Program-made: the position numbers and the translations under genes
Part shown: one piece after another, positions 22,067-29,254 of the stretch
Numbering within the stretch: position 1 is the stretch's first letter
Layout: each line of letters begins with the position of its first letter
Origin: Stenotrophomonas mori
GTDB taxonomy: Bacteria; Pseudomonadota; Gammaproteobacteria; Xanthomonadales; Xanthomonadaceae
Assembly (NCBI RefSeq): GCF_023556335.1
Contig: NZ_JAIKTS010000007.1
Location: forward strand, 1-32,720
Length of the DNA stretch: 32,720 bases
Direction: 5' to 3'
The notes under the pieces: model-generated
Told to the model about the DNA's origin: nothing
Databases searched by the model: none
Seen by the model: the letters and a program-made list of their open reading frames with translations, nothing else

Positions 22067-23251
22067 TCAGGACAGCACGCCCGCCAGCGCGGCATAGGCC
22101 ACCACGACCATCACCAGGCAGGAGTAGACGCTGCCCGCGAACGTATAGCGCAGCCAGGTCGTCCACCAGCGCCCGCCATACACCCGGCGCTGCATCAGCA
22201 GCAGGTACAGCGGTACCGACAGCCACAGCAGCGCGAGCACGCCGTCGCTGGCGGCGTTCACGGCGGAATTGCCGACGGCATTGGCGATGCCAATCGTCAG
22301 GAAGGTGGCCAGCAGCACCAGCATCAGCCACGCATGGCTGTACAGCGCCACCACCAGGTGCTCCAGGTAGCCGGTGCCGCGGCCGAGGTAGGTCACGCGC
22401 AGCACCAGCGCGAACACCGGCATCAGCAGGAACAGCGCGCCGGGCAGCGCGGTGAGGAAGGCCTGTACATACAGGTCGCTCTTCCTGCCCATGCGTGCCA
22501 CGTTGGCCTTGCCGGCCTGCATGCGCCGATCGAGCCATGCATCCACGAGCGACGGCGGGTCCGGGACCGCGGCGGGCGCCGCCGGTGCCGGGTCCGCACC
22601 GGCATCGGGACTGCCCGGAAGCACGGCGTGCTGCCGTTCCACGGCGCGCGCCGCGGCCCGGGTCGCGCGCGTCACCGCCGATTCGCGGGGAGTGGCCGCC
22701 GGCGCCGGCTGTGCCAGTTCAGCGGTCCGCTGCGCGGCCGCGGTGTCCACGGCGGCGATGGCCAGGGCCAGGGCGGCGGCGGCCGTCGGCGAACCGCCGT
22801 CGCGGCGTTCGATCTCGGCCACCCGGGCGGCGCGCAGGGCCTCGACCTCGGCGGCGGTCTGCGCGGAGGCGAACAGCGTCCTGGCGCCCGCGTCGGCGTC
22901 GAAGTCGTCGACATGCACGGTCAGCTTGCCGACGAAGAACGTGAACACGGTGAGGATCACGAACAGCCGCAAGGGCTGCACGTAGCCCACCCGCTGCCCT
23001 CCCAGGTAGTTGGCCGCGACCCGCCCGGGCACCAGCAGGTCGCGCAGGGTGCGGAAGATGCGTCCGTCCAGGTGCCAGAACGATTCGAACACCTCCTCGA
23101 TCGCATGGCCTACGTGCTTGAGCGGGTTGTGCGCCGGTTGACCGCACTGGTGGCAGTAGGGACCGCCCAGGGCGGCCCGGCAGTTTTCGCAGGCCGCATG
23201 CCGGGGCGCGGCACCGGCGGCGGGGACGGCGGGATCGGGAGTCGAGGCCAT
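22067..23251 (-). CDS. DUF3667-type zinc-ribbon membrane protein (394 aa)
   Basis: ATG 23251 begins MASTPDPAVPAAG; upstream codons in the same frame run antisense to the kinase gene and are discarded. A zinc ribbon is formed by C21/C24 and C33/C36 (ACENC, YCHQCGQ). It is followed by the family-typical FESFWHLDGRIFRTLRDLLV and VGYVQPLRLFVILTVFTFFV, the first membrane helix. A long Ala/Arg/Glu-rich, probably coiled segment (about 115-225) is inserted, followed by four hydrophobic helices to the C-terminus. DUF3667 proteins have no established function; the ribbon should face the cytoplasm. It is transcribed divergently from the kinase gene. Confidence 0.8.
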   Translation of the reverse strand: MASTPDPAVPAAGAAPRHAACENCRAALGGPYCHQCGQPAHNPLKHVGHAIEEVFESFWHLDGRIFRTLRDLLVPGRVAANYLGGQRVGYVQPLRLFVILTVFTFFVGKLTVHVDDFDADAGARTLFASAQTAAEVEALRAARVAEIERRDGGSPTAAAALALAIAAVDTAAAQRTAELAQPAPAATPRESAVTRATRAAARAVERQHAVLPGSPDAGADPAPAAPAAVPDPPSLVDAWLDRRMQAGKANVARMGRKSDLYVQAFLTALPGALFLLMPVFALVLRVTYLGRGTGYLEHLVVALYSHAWLMLVLLATFLTIGIANAVGNSAVNAASDGVLALLWLSVPLYLLLMQRRVYGGRWWTTWLRYTFAGSVYSCLVMVVVAYAALAGVLS

Positions 23252-23572
23252 GGGCGGCGCAGGAGCGGATGCCGGGCGGAAGGGCACACGATAACGGTGA
23301 TCGCCCGGCCGGTCAGCCACGAAGGTGGCATTTCCGGCACCCGGCCGCATCGGTGCGCGCCTCGTGTTGCCTGATGCCCGTTCCCCCAACCCGCCGTGCG
23401 AGCGTTCCATGGGCGGCCGGCGGCGCGGCCGCGGGGGCGCACCGTGGAGGCCGGGCCGGTGCGCCGGCCGGGTCCCGGGGAGCCGGTGTCCGCCCTGCGC
23501 CCGCCGCGCCGCCTGCATCCGGTGGTCGCTGTGCGGCTGGGTACGGTGCACGGCATCGGCTAAAGTAGCCCG
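23252..23572. other. Divergent promoter region, no gene
   Basis: 321 bp between the start codons of the DUF3667 gene and the kinase gene. It is very GC-rich in the middle. A TAAAGT hexamer at 23562-23567 lies 5 bases before the kinase ATG, at the position of a -10 box for a leaderless message, and no Shine-Dalgarno is seen there. No other structure convinces me. Confidence 0.4.
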
Positions 23573-24253
23573 ATGACGAATGTGCGCATTCCCGGCGGCC
23601 TGCTGATCGCCATCGAGGGCATCGACGGTGCCGGAAAGTCGACGCTGGCCCGGGCGCTGGCCGCTGCGCTGGCGCAGGCGGGTGCCGAGGTGGTGCTGGG
23701 CAAGGAGCCGACCAACGGGCCGTGGGGCACGCAGCTGAGGGCCTCGGCGGCGACCGGCCGGCTGAGCCCGCAGGAAGAAGTGGACCTGCTGCTGCGCGAC
23801 CGCCGCCAGCATGTCGAGGAACAGGTGGCGCCGGCCCTGGCGCGTGGCGCGGTGGTCATCCTCGACCGCTACTTTCCATCGATGGTGGCGTACCAGGGCG
23901 CCGCCGGCCTGCCGGTGGACGAACTGCTGCGGCTAAACGATTTCGCGCCGCGTCCGCACCTGCTGCTGTTGCTGGACCTGTCGCCGGAAACCGGCCTGGC
24001 GCGCATCCGTGCCCGTGGCGACGAACCCAACCACTTCGAGACCGCGCAGAACCTGGAGCGCTGCCGGGCGATCTTCCAGGACCTGGCGCTTCCCGGCAGG
24101 CAGGTGATCGACGCCAGCCGCAGCGAAGCCGAGGTGCTGCGCGACGCGCAGGCGGCCGTTGCCGCCACGCTGGCCCGGCGCGGCGACGTGCAGGGAGGGC
24201 CGTTGCCCGGTTTCCAGGTGCAGGGCGGGTCCCCGGCCACGCCACCGCGCTGA
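23573..24253 (+). CDS. Thymidylate-kinase-like nucleotide kinase (226 aa)
   Basis: P-loop [10 protein letters not shown] (15-24), then [13 protein letters not shown] (44-56), [13 protein letters not shown] (98-110) and a lid-like [10 protein letters not shown] (146-155). These are thymidylate kinase signatures: the family phosphorylates dTMP to dTDP. The EPTNGPWG form and the lid differ from the usual REPGGTxxxE of the housekeeping enzyme, so this may be a second, specialised kinase. In related bacteria the main tmk usually sits with holB, which is not here. The C-terminus has a Gly/Pro-rich extension. Downstream rlmF starts 8 bp after the stop, so the two are probably one transcript. Confidence 0.75.
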   Translation: MTNVRIPGGLLIAIEGIDGAGKSTLARALAAALAQAGAEVVLGKEPTNGPWGTQLRASAATGRLSPQEEVDLLLRDRRQHVEEQVAPALARGAVVILDRYFPSMVAYQGAAGLPVDELLRLNDFAPRPHLLLLLDLSPETGLARIRARGDEPNHFETAQNLERCRAIFQDLALPGRQVIDASRSEAEVLRDAQAAVAATLARRGDVQGGPLPGFQVQGGSPATPPR

Positions 24254-24261
24254 CCGCCTCC

Positions 24262-25242
24262 ATGCCGATCCCGCCCCGTCCGGCAGAGCGGCGCCCCGCG
24301 CCGGTGGCCGCGGGCCTGCATCCGCGCAACCGCCACCAGGGCCGTTACGACATGGCGCGGCTGCTGCAGGCCAATCCGGCACTGCGCGGCTACCTGCGCC
24401 GCACTCCGGATGGCGGGCAGAGCATTGATTTCAGCGCGCCGGCGGCGGTGCGCGAACTCAACCGTGCGCTGCTCGCCAGCGATTACGGCATCGCCCACTG
24501 GAACATTCCCGATGGCTACCTGTGCCCGCCGGTACCGGGCCGCGCGGACTACCTGCACGGCCTGGCCGACCTGCTGGCCGGCGATGGCGGCGGCACGATC
24601 CCGCGCGGGCCGGACGTGCGCGTACTCGACATTGGCGTCGGCGCCAACTGCATCTACCCGCTGCTCGGGCAGGCCGAATACGGCTGGCGTTTCGTCGGCA
24701 GCGATATCGACACCGTCGCGCTGCAGTCGGCCCGGGCCAACGTGCAGGCCAACGGCCTTGAGGCGCAGATCGAACTGCGTCGGCAACACGCACGCGGCCG
24801 CCTGTTCGATGGCCTGCTGCAGCCCGGAGAACGTTTCCACCTGACCCTGTGCAATCCGCCGTTCCACGCCTCGGCCAGGGAAGCGGCACAGGGCAGCCAG
24901 CGCAAGCTGCGCAACCTGGGCGGCGGCGCGCCATCGTCGCGAGGCACGTCCCCCGTGCTGAACTTCGGGGGACAGGCCAATGAGCTGTGGTGCACCGGCG
25001 GCGAGGTCTCGTTCCTGAAGCGGATGGTCCGCGAAAGCGTCGCCGTCCAGGCGCAGGTGCTGTGGTTCAGTTCGCTGGTGGCCAAAAGCGAGCATCTGCC
25101 CGACCTGCACAGACAGCTGGCCAAGGCCGGCGCCGCCGAGGTGCGCGAGGTGGCGATGGCCCAGGGCAGCAAGCAGAGCCGCTTCCTGGCGTGGAGCTTC
25201 CATGCACCCCACGCGCGCAGGGCGTGGTTGGGGCATGGTTGA
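24262..25242 (+). CDS. rlmF: 23S rRNA (adenine(1618)-N6)-methyltransferase RlmF (326 aa)
   Basis: It opens with the family signature [18 protein letters not shown] (18-35), then [17 protein letters not shown]. The SAM site [16 protein letters not shown] is at 121-136 and the N6-adenine catalytic motif NPPFH at 198-202. [15 protein letters not shown] and [13 protein letters not shown] near the end also fit RlmF. It methylates A1618 of 23S rRNA using S-adenosylmethionine. ATG 24262 is weakly served by ribosome-binding sequence, but it lies 8 bases after the kinase stop, so translational coupling is plausible. Usual length for the family is about 300-330 residues. Confidence 0.9.
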   Translation: MPIPPRPAERRPAPVAAGLHPRNRHQGRYDMARLLQANPALRGYLRRTPDGGQSIDFSAPAAVRELNRALLASDYGIAHWNIPDGYLCPPVPGRADYLHGLADLLAGDGGGTIPRGPDVRVLDIGVGANCIYPLLGQAEYGWRFVGSDIDTVALQSARANVQANGLEAQIELRRQHARGRLFDGLLQPGERFHLTLCNPPFHASAREAAQGSQRKLRNLGGGAPSSRGTSPVLNFGGQANELWCTGGEVSFLKRMVRESVAVQAQVLWFSSLVAKSEHLPDLHRQLAKAGAAEVREVAMAQGSKQSRFLAWSFHAPHARRAWLGHG

Positions 25243-25316
25243 ACGCGGATGATGAGGTCGGGCGTACGACTTCGCTGAATGGGGGATTGCAGGGACTGCA
25301 AGCCGAAGCCGTCGTC

Positions 25317-26027
25317 ATGTCGCCGCCGGTCGAGAACCGCCGCATCAACTATGTATTGATCGATCACGAGAACGTGCAGCTTGCCGACCTGAGGCTGCTG
25401 GACCGGACCGATGTCCGCGTGCGGGTGTTCGTTGGCGCGGGACAGGCCCGGTTGTCCTCCGAGCTGGCGATCCAGATGCAGGCCATGCGCGAGCGCGCCG
25501 ACTATGTGCGTATTTCAGGCAATGGCCCCAATGCACTGGATTTTCATATCGCCTTCTATATCGGCCAGTTGTCGCGCGAGGATGCGCGCGGGTGCTTCCA
25601 CATCATCTCCAGGGATACGGGTTTTGATCCGCTGATCAAGCACCTGAAGGAGAGGAGGGTGTTCGCCTGCCGCTCGGTCTCCATTGCGGAAATGCCGTTG
25701 TTCAAACCGCAGGTCGCCAGGAAAGTGACGGCTGGGCAGGTGGGGGAAAGGGCAGCCATGGCGGTGGCAGTGGAGCCGCCCTCCCCGCCGGCAGCGGGGA
25801 AAAAGGCGGCGCTCGGAACCATGACGGCGGCACAGCGGCTGGAAAGGATGAAAACGCTGCTGACCAAGACCAGAACCGGAAGGCCCGGAACGTTGGCCGC
25901 CTTGAAGAAACATGTCGCCGCGCATTTCCAGGGCCAGATCAAGCCTGAGCACGTGGAGGCCATCATTGCCGGACTCGAGCGGGCCGGCGTGGTGAAGCAG
26001 GAAGGCACGAAGATAGGTTACGGCTGA
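25317..26027 (+). CDS. PIN/NYN-like domain protein with C-terminal winged-helix-like segment (236 aa)
   Basis: ATG 25317 gives MSPPVENRRINYVLIDHENV; codons upstream in frame overlap rlmF out of phase and are noise. Residues 9-125 look like a PIN/NYN nuclease core, with acidic positions D16 and E18 (IDHEN), D75 (NALDFHIAFYIG), D100 and D104 (ISRDTGFDPLIKHL). A basic/Pro-rich linker (about 130-168) leads to a C-terminal 65-residue helical module (AAQRLERMKTLL, LAALKKHVAAHF, IIAGLERAGVVKQEGTKIGYG) resembling a winged helix. This suggests a nucleic-acid-binding ribonuclease. Target unknown. Sequence composition is a little less GC-rich than that of its neighbours. A strong hairpin follows. Confidence 0.7.
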   Translation: MSPPVENRRINYVLIDHENVQLADLRLLDRTDVRVRVFVGAGQARLSSELAIQMQAMRERADYVRISGNGPNALDFHIAFYIGQLSREDARGCFHIISRDTGFDPLIKHLKERRVFACRSVSIAEMPLFKPQVARKVTAGQVGERAAMAVAVEPPSPPAAGKKAALGTMTAAQRLERMKTLLTKTRTGRPGTLAALKKHVAAHFQGQIKPEHVEAIIAGLERAGVVKQEGTKIGYG

Positions 26028-26087
26028 AGGTGCCGCCGCGCGGGCCGGCGACATGTCCGCGCATTGCAGGGCATCCGGCGAAAGGAA

Positions 26088-26111
26088 CCGCCGCGCCCTG
26101 CGGCGCGGCGG
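26088..26111. terminator. Hairpin between convergent PIN-like and pirin genes
   Basis: CCGCCGCGCC (26088-26097) pairs perfectly with GGCGCGGCGG (26102-26111) across a CTGC loop. It lies between two stops that face each other (26027 and 26118), so it can serve both transcripts. No T run is present. Confidence 0.6.
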
Positions 26112-26117
26112 GTAGGG

Positions 26118-26984
26118 TCAGGCAGTGATCCCGCCGAAGCGGCCGGCGTTGAAGTCGTCCATTGCCTGGCGGATTTCCTCCTGGGTGTTCATCACGAACG
26201 GGCCGTAGCCGGCGATGGGCTCGTCGATGGGTTCGCCGGCCAGCACCAGCACGGTGGCATCGCTGTTGGCCTCGATCCCGACTTGCCCGGCACTGCGGTC
26301 GAACAGCACCATCTGCCCGTCGCGGGCCACCTGGCTGCCGTTGAACAGCACGGTCCCGTGCAGCACCACCATCGCCACGGTGTGGCCTTCGGCGAAGTCC
26401 AGCGTGGTGCCGGCATCGCGGTGCAGGCGCAGGTCCCACACGTCCATCGGGGTGTGGGTGCGGGCCGGGCCGCGGTGGCCGTCGAACGTGCCGGCGATCA
26501 CCCGTACCCTGCCGGCGTCATCGGCCAGCGGCACCACCGGAATGTCGGCATCGCCGATGTTCTGGTAGCCCGGCGCGGCCATCTTGTGGCTGGCCGGCAG
26601 GTTGACCCACAACTGCACCATTTCCAGCCGGCCGCCGCGCCGGGTGAAGGCTTCGGAATGGAACTCCTCGTGCAGGATGCCGGAGGCGGCGGTCATCCAC
26701 TGCACGTCGCCCGGCCCGATCTCGCCGCCGGCGCCGGTGGAGTCGCGGTGGGCGACCTCGCCGTCATAGACGATGGTGACGGTCTCGAAGCCGCGGTGCG
26801 GGTGCTGGCCGACGCCGCGCGGGGTCTCCGCCGGCGCGAACTCCGCGGGTCCGGCATGGTCCAGCAGCAGGAACGGGCTCAGCTGGCGGCCGTGGGTGTT
26901 GTAGGAAAACAGCGAACGGACCGGGAAGCCGTCGCCGACCCAGTGCGGGCGGGGGGCGCTGTAGAGGCCGCTGATCTTCTTCAT
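26118..26984 (-). CDS. Pirin-family bicupin protein (288 aa)
   Basis: N-terminal cupin: HGRQLSPFLLLDHAGPAEF, then the metal-binding HPHRGFETVT (H61, H63) and ILHEEFHSE (H105, E107), the His-x-His / His-x-Glu set of pirins. The second half (about 165-288) is the degenerate C-terminal cupin, ending EEIRQAMDDFNAGRFGG, also typical. Bacterial members include quercetin dioxygenases and proteins of unknown role; the substrate cannot be told from sequence. It is divergent from a LysR gene 112 bp away, an arrangement in which the regulator commonly controls the pirin. Its own start is ATG 26984 (MKKISGLYSAPRPHWVG). Confidence 0.92.
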   Translation of the reverse strand: MKKISGLYSAPRPHWVGDGFPVRSLFSYNTHGRQLSPFLLLDHAGPAEFAPAETPRGVGQHPHRGFETVTIVYDGEVAHRDSTGAGGEIGPGDVQWMTAASGILHEEFHSEAFTRRGGRLEMVQLWVNLPASHKMAAPGYQNIGDADIPVVPLADDAGRVRVIAGTFDGHRGPARTHTPMDVWDLRLHRDAGTTLDFAEGHTVAMVVLHGTVLFNGSQVARDGQMVLFDRSAGQVGIEANSDATVLVLAGEPIDEPIAGYGPFVMNTQEEIRQAMDDFNAGRFGGITA

Positions 26985-27032
26985 GGCGTTGCTCCGTGTG
27001 CAGCACGGACGGCGCTGCGTTGAGAAGAAGGA

Positions 27033-27050
27033 TGGATCCGGAACGATCCA
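27033..27050. promoter_or_regulatory. Inverted repeat TGGATC-N6-GATCCA in the pirin/LysR gap
   Basis: Perfect 6-bp arms with a 6-base spacer lie nearly midway between the divergent start codons (26984 and 27097). Size and position suit a LysR-type regulator site. No experimental or comparative support is available here. Confidence 0.45.
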
Positions 27051-27096
27051 GCCGGTAGTACCCGGAAAGTGGTCTCATAGTCCTGTCTGGTGAACG

Positions 27097-28014
27097 ATGG
27101 ATGCCCGCATGCAGGACCTGAACGACCTGTACTACTTCGCCAAGGTGGTCGAACACGGGGGCTTCGCCCCCGCCGGGCGCGCGCTGGGCGAGCCCAAGTC
27201 CAAGCTGAGCCGGCGCATCGCGCTGCTGGAAGCGCGCCTGGGCGTGCGCCTTCTCCAGCGCTCCACGCGCCGCTTCTCGGTGACCGATGTCGGCCAGACC
27301 TTCTACGCGCATTGCCGGGCGATGCTGGTGGAGGCGCAGGCGGCGGCCGAATCGATCGAGATGAGCCGCGCCTCGCCCCGCGGCACGGTGCGGCTGAGCT
27401 GCCCGACGATGCTGCTGGACTTCCGGGTCGCGGCGATGGTGGCCGGCTTCATGGCCGATTGCCCGGAGGTGCAGGTGCACCTGGAGGCCACCGACCGCCG
27501 CGTGGACGTGATCGCCGAGGGCCTGGACCTTGCCCTGCGGGTGCGCCCGCCACCGCTGGAGGACAGCGACCTGGTACTCCGGGTGCTGGGCGAACGCCGG
27601 CAGTGCCTGGTCGCCGCGCCGGCCCTGCTGGCCTCACGGCCGCCGGTGCAGGGCCCGGCCGATCTGCCGCTGCTGCCGAGCGTCGCGCTGGGCGTTCCGC
27701 AGGGCGCGCATGTCTGGCGGCTGGAGGGCGCCGGGGGGGCGGTGGCCGAGGTGGCGCATGCGCCGCGTTTGGTGACCCGCGGCATGGCCGCGCTGCGCGA
27801 GGCGGCCCTGGCCGGCGTCGGCGTGGCGCAGCTGCCGATGATGATGGTGCATGAAGCCCTGCAGGCCGGGCAGCTGCGGGAGGTGGTGCCGGACTGGGCG
27901 CCGCCGCGGGAGATCATCCACGCGGTGTTCCCGTCGCGGCGGGGACTGCTGCCCTCGGTGCGTCTGTTCATCGACGACCTGGCGGCACGCTTCGCCGCCC
28001 TGGAGGAATGCTGA
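27097..28014 (+). CDS. LysR-family transcriptional regulator (305 aa)
   Basis: The N-terminal winged helix reads LNDLYYFAKVVEHGGFAPAG, then EPKSKLSRRIALLEARLGVR and LLQRSTRRFSVTDVGQTFY, the standard LysR DNA-binding region. The effector-binding domain (about 92-300) includes GTVRLSCPTMLLDFRV and GLDLALRVRPPPLEDSDLV, with a Leu-rich end. ATG 27097 and ATG 27109 are both possible starts. It is transcribed away from the pirin gene with an inverted repeat between them, so it probably regulates pirin and itself. The effector is unknown. Confidence 0.92.
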   Translation: MDARMQDLNDLYYFAKVVEHGGFAPAGRALGEPKSKLSRRIALLEARLGVRLLQRSTRRFSVTDVGQTFYAHCRAMLVEAQAAAESIEMSRASPRGTVRLSCPTMLLDFRVAAMVAGFMADCPEVQVHLEATDRRVDVIAEGLDLALRVRPPPLEDSDLVLRVLGERRQCLVAAPALLASRPPVQGPADLPLLPSVALGVPQGAHVWRLEGAGGAVAEVAHAPRLVTRGMAALREAALAGVGVAQLPMMMVHEALQAGQLREVVPDWAPPREIIHAVFPSRRGLLPSVRLFIDDLAARFAALEEC

Positions 28015-28015
28015 G

Positions 28016-28032
28016 GGCGGCCGCGCGCCGCC
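28016..28032. terminator. Hairpin just after the LysR gene
   Basis: GGCGGC (28016-28021) and GCCGCC (28027-28032) flank a CGCGC loop, starting 2 bases after the TGA. The following sequence is ACACCCTTTG, with only a short T run. A candidate terminator only. Confidence 0.4.
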
Positions 28033-28121
28033 ACACCCTTTGCCCGGCGGCTGCCATCACGGGGCGTAGGCAGAGGCCGCCGTAGGGTGGGCGCGCAGAT
28101 GGAGCGGTGGAGGGAGGTGCG

Positions 28122-29165
28122 ATGGCGTTGTCCTCGACGATGCGGCCGTTCGTGGCGCGGGTGCTGGTGGTGCTGGCGTTGCTGGCGCTGGCGGCGCTTG
28201 TCTGGACCTTGTCCGACCTGGTGCTGGTGATGTTCGGCGCGGTGGTGGTGGCGGTCCTGCTCAACGCGCTGGTGGGGTTGCTGGTGCGGTTCGCGCGGTT
28301 GCCCCAGGGCGTGGCGCTGGGCGTGGTGCTGCTGCTCCTGCTGGTCGGGTTCGCACTGCTGATGTGGCTGTTCGGCGCGCAGGTCGCCGGTGAGATGGAG
28401 TCGCTCAAGCAGACCCTGCCGCAGGCGTGGTCGCACTTCACCGACTGGCTCGACGCCAGCCCGATCGGGCCGATGGTGCAGCAGGGCATCGAGCAGCTGC
28501 ACCAGAGCATGAGCGGGCTGGCCGCCAAGGCCGGCGCGCTGGCCTTCGCCGCCTCCGGCAATGTCACCGACATGGTGCTGATGGCGGTGGGCGGCATCTA
28601 CCTGGCGGCGCAGCCGCGGGTCTACCGGGAGGGCGCGCTGAAGCTGTTCCCGTCCTCGCGGCGCGCACTGGTGGGCGAGGCGCTGGATGCGAGCGGCACC
28701 GCGCTGCGCGCCTGGCTGGGCGGCCAGCTGCTGGCGATGCTGGTGATCGGCCTGCTGACCGGCATCAGCCTGTGGCTGCTGGACGTCCCGGTCGCGCTGG
28801 GCCTGGGCATCATCACCGCGCTGCTCGATTTCGTGCCGATCGTCGGCCCGATCGTCGCCGCCATCCCGGCCATCCTGCTGGGCTTCACCGTCAGCCCGCA
28901 GACCGCCCTCGGGGTGCTGGTGGTGTTCATCGTGCTGCAGCAGCTGGAAGGCCACGTGCTGCAGCCGCTGATCCAGCAGCGTGCGGTCGATCTGCCGCCG
29001 GCGCTGCTGCTGTTCTCGCTGTTCGGGATCGGCGCGCTGTTCGGGGTGCCCGGCATCCTGCTGGCGGCGCCGATGACGGTGGTGATCTACGTCCTGGTCA
29101 AGCGCCTGTACGTCAAGGAGGCGCTCGGCACGGACACGCCGATTCCCGGCCAGCCGCGGGGGTGA
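28122..29165 (+). CDS. AI-2E (PerM/UPF0118) family transporter, second member (347 aa)
   Basis: ATG 28122 sits 4-5 bases after AGGGAGG, better than GTG 28107. Hydrophobic helices begin at residue 8 (VARVLVVLALLALAALVW), and a soluble loop lies about 95-140 (SLKQTLPQAWSHFTDWL). The core family motif is IITALLDFVPIVGPIVAAIP, followed by VVFIVLQQLEGHVLQPLIQQ and FGVPGILLAAPMTVVIYVLV. The motif set (LDFVPIVGP and LEGxxLxPxI) is that of the more widespread AI-2E subgroup, unlike the member at 21022-22050. Proposed roles in the family are small-molecule efflux or cation/proton exchange. The M61 peptidase gene follows after 89 bp. Confidence 0.88.
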   Translation: MALSSTMRPFVARVLVVLALLALAALVWTLSDLVLVMFGAVVVAVLLNALVGLLVRFARLPQGVALGVVLLLLLVGFALLMWLFGAQVAGEMESLKQTLPQAWSHFTDWLDASPIGPMVQQGIEQLHQSMSGLAAKAGALAFAASGNVTDMVLMAVGGIYLAAQPRVYREGALKLFPSSRRALVGEALDASGTALRAWLGGQLLAMLVIGLLTGISLWLLDVPVALGLGIITALLDFVPIVGPIVAAIPAILLGFTVSPQTALGVLVVFIVLQQLEGHVLQPLIQQRAVDLPPALLLFSLFGIGALFGVPGILLAAPMTVVIYVLVKRLYVKEALGTDTPIPGQPRG

Positions 29166-29254
29166 AATCCGGCGGCCCATGCCTATTGGCCCGTGCCGGC
29201 GGCGCGCGGCTGGTCGATGATGGCGGTTTCCAGGATCCTGCGAGGCTGCCGTCC

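Noticed and set aside
20383..22095. Long frames on both strands across the AI-2E gene
   Set aside because: They are shadows of the permease; only the frame from 21022 gives membrane helices and family motifs.
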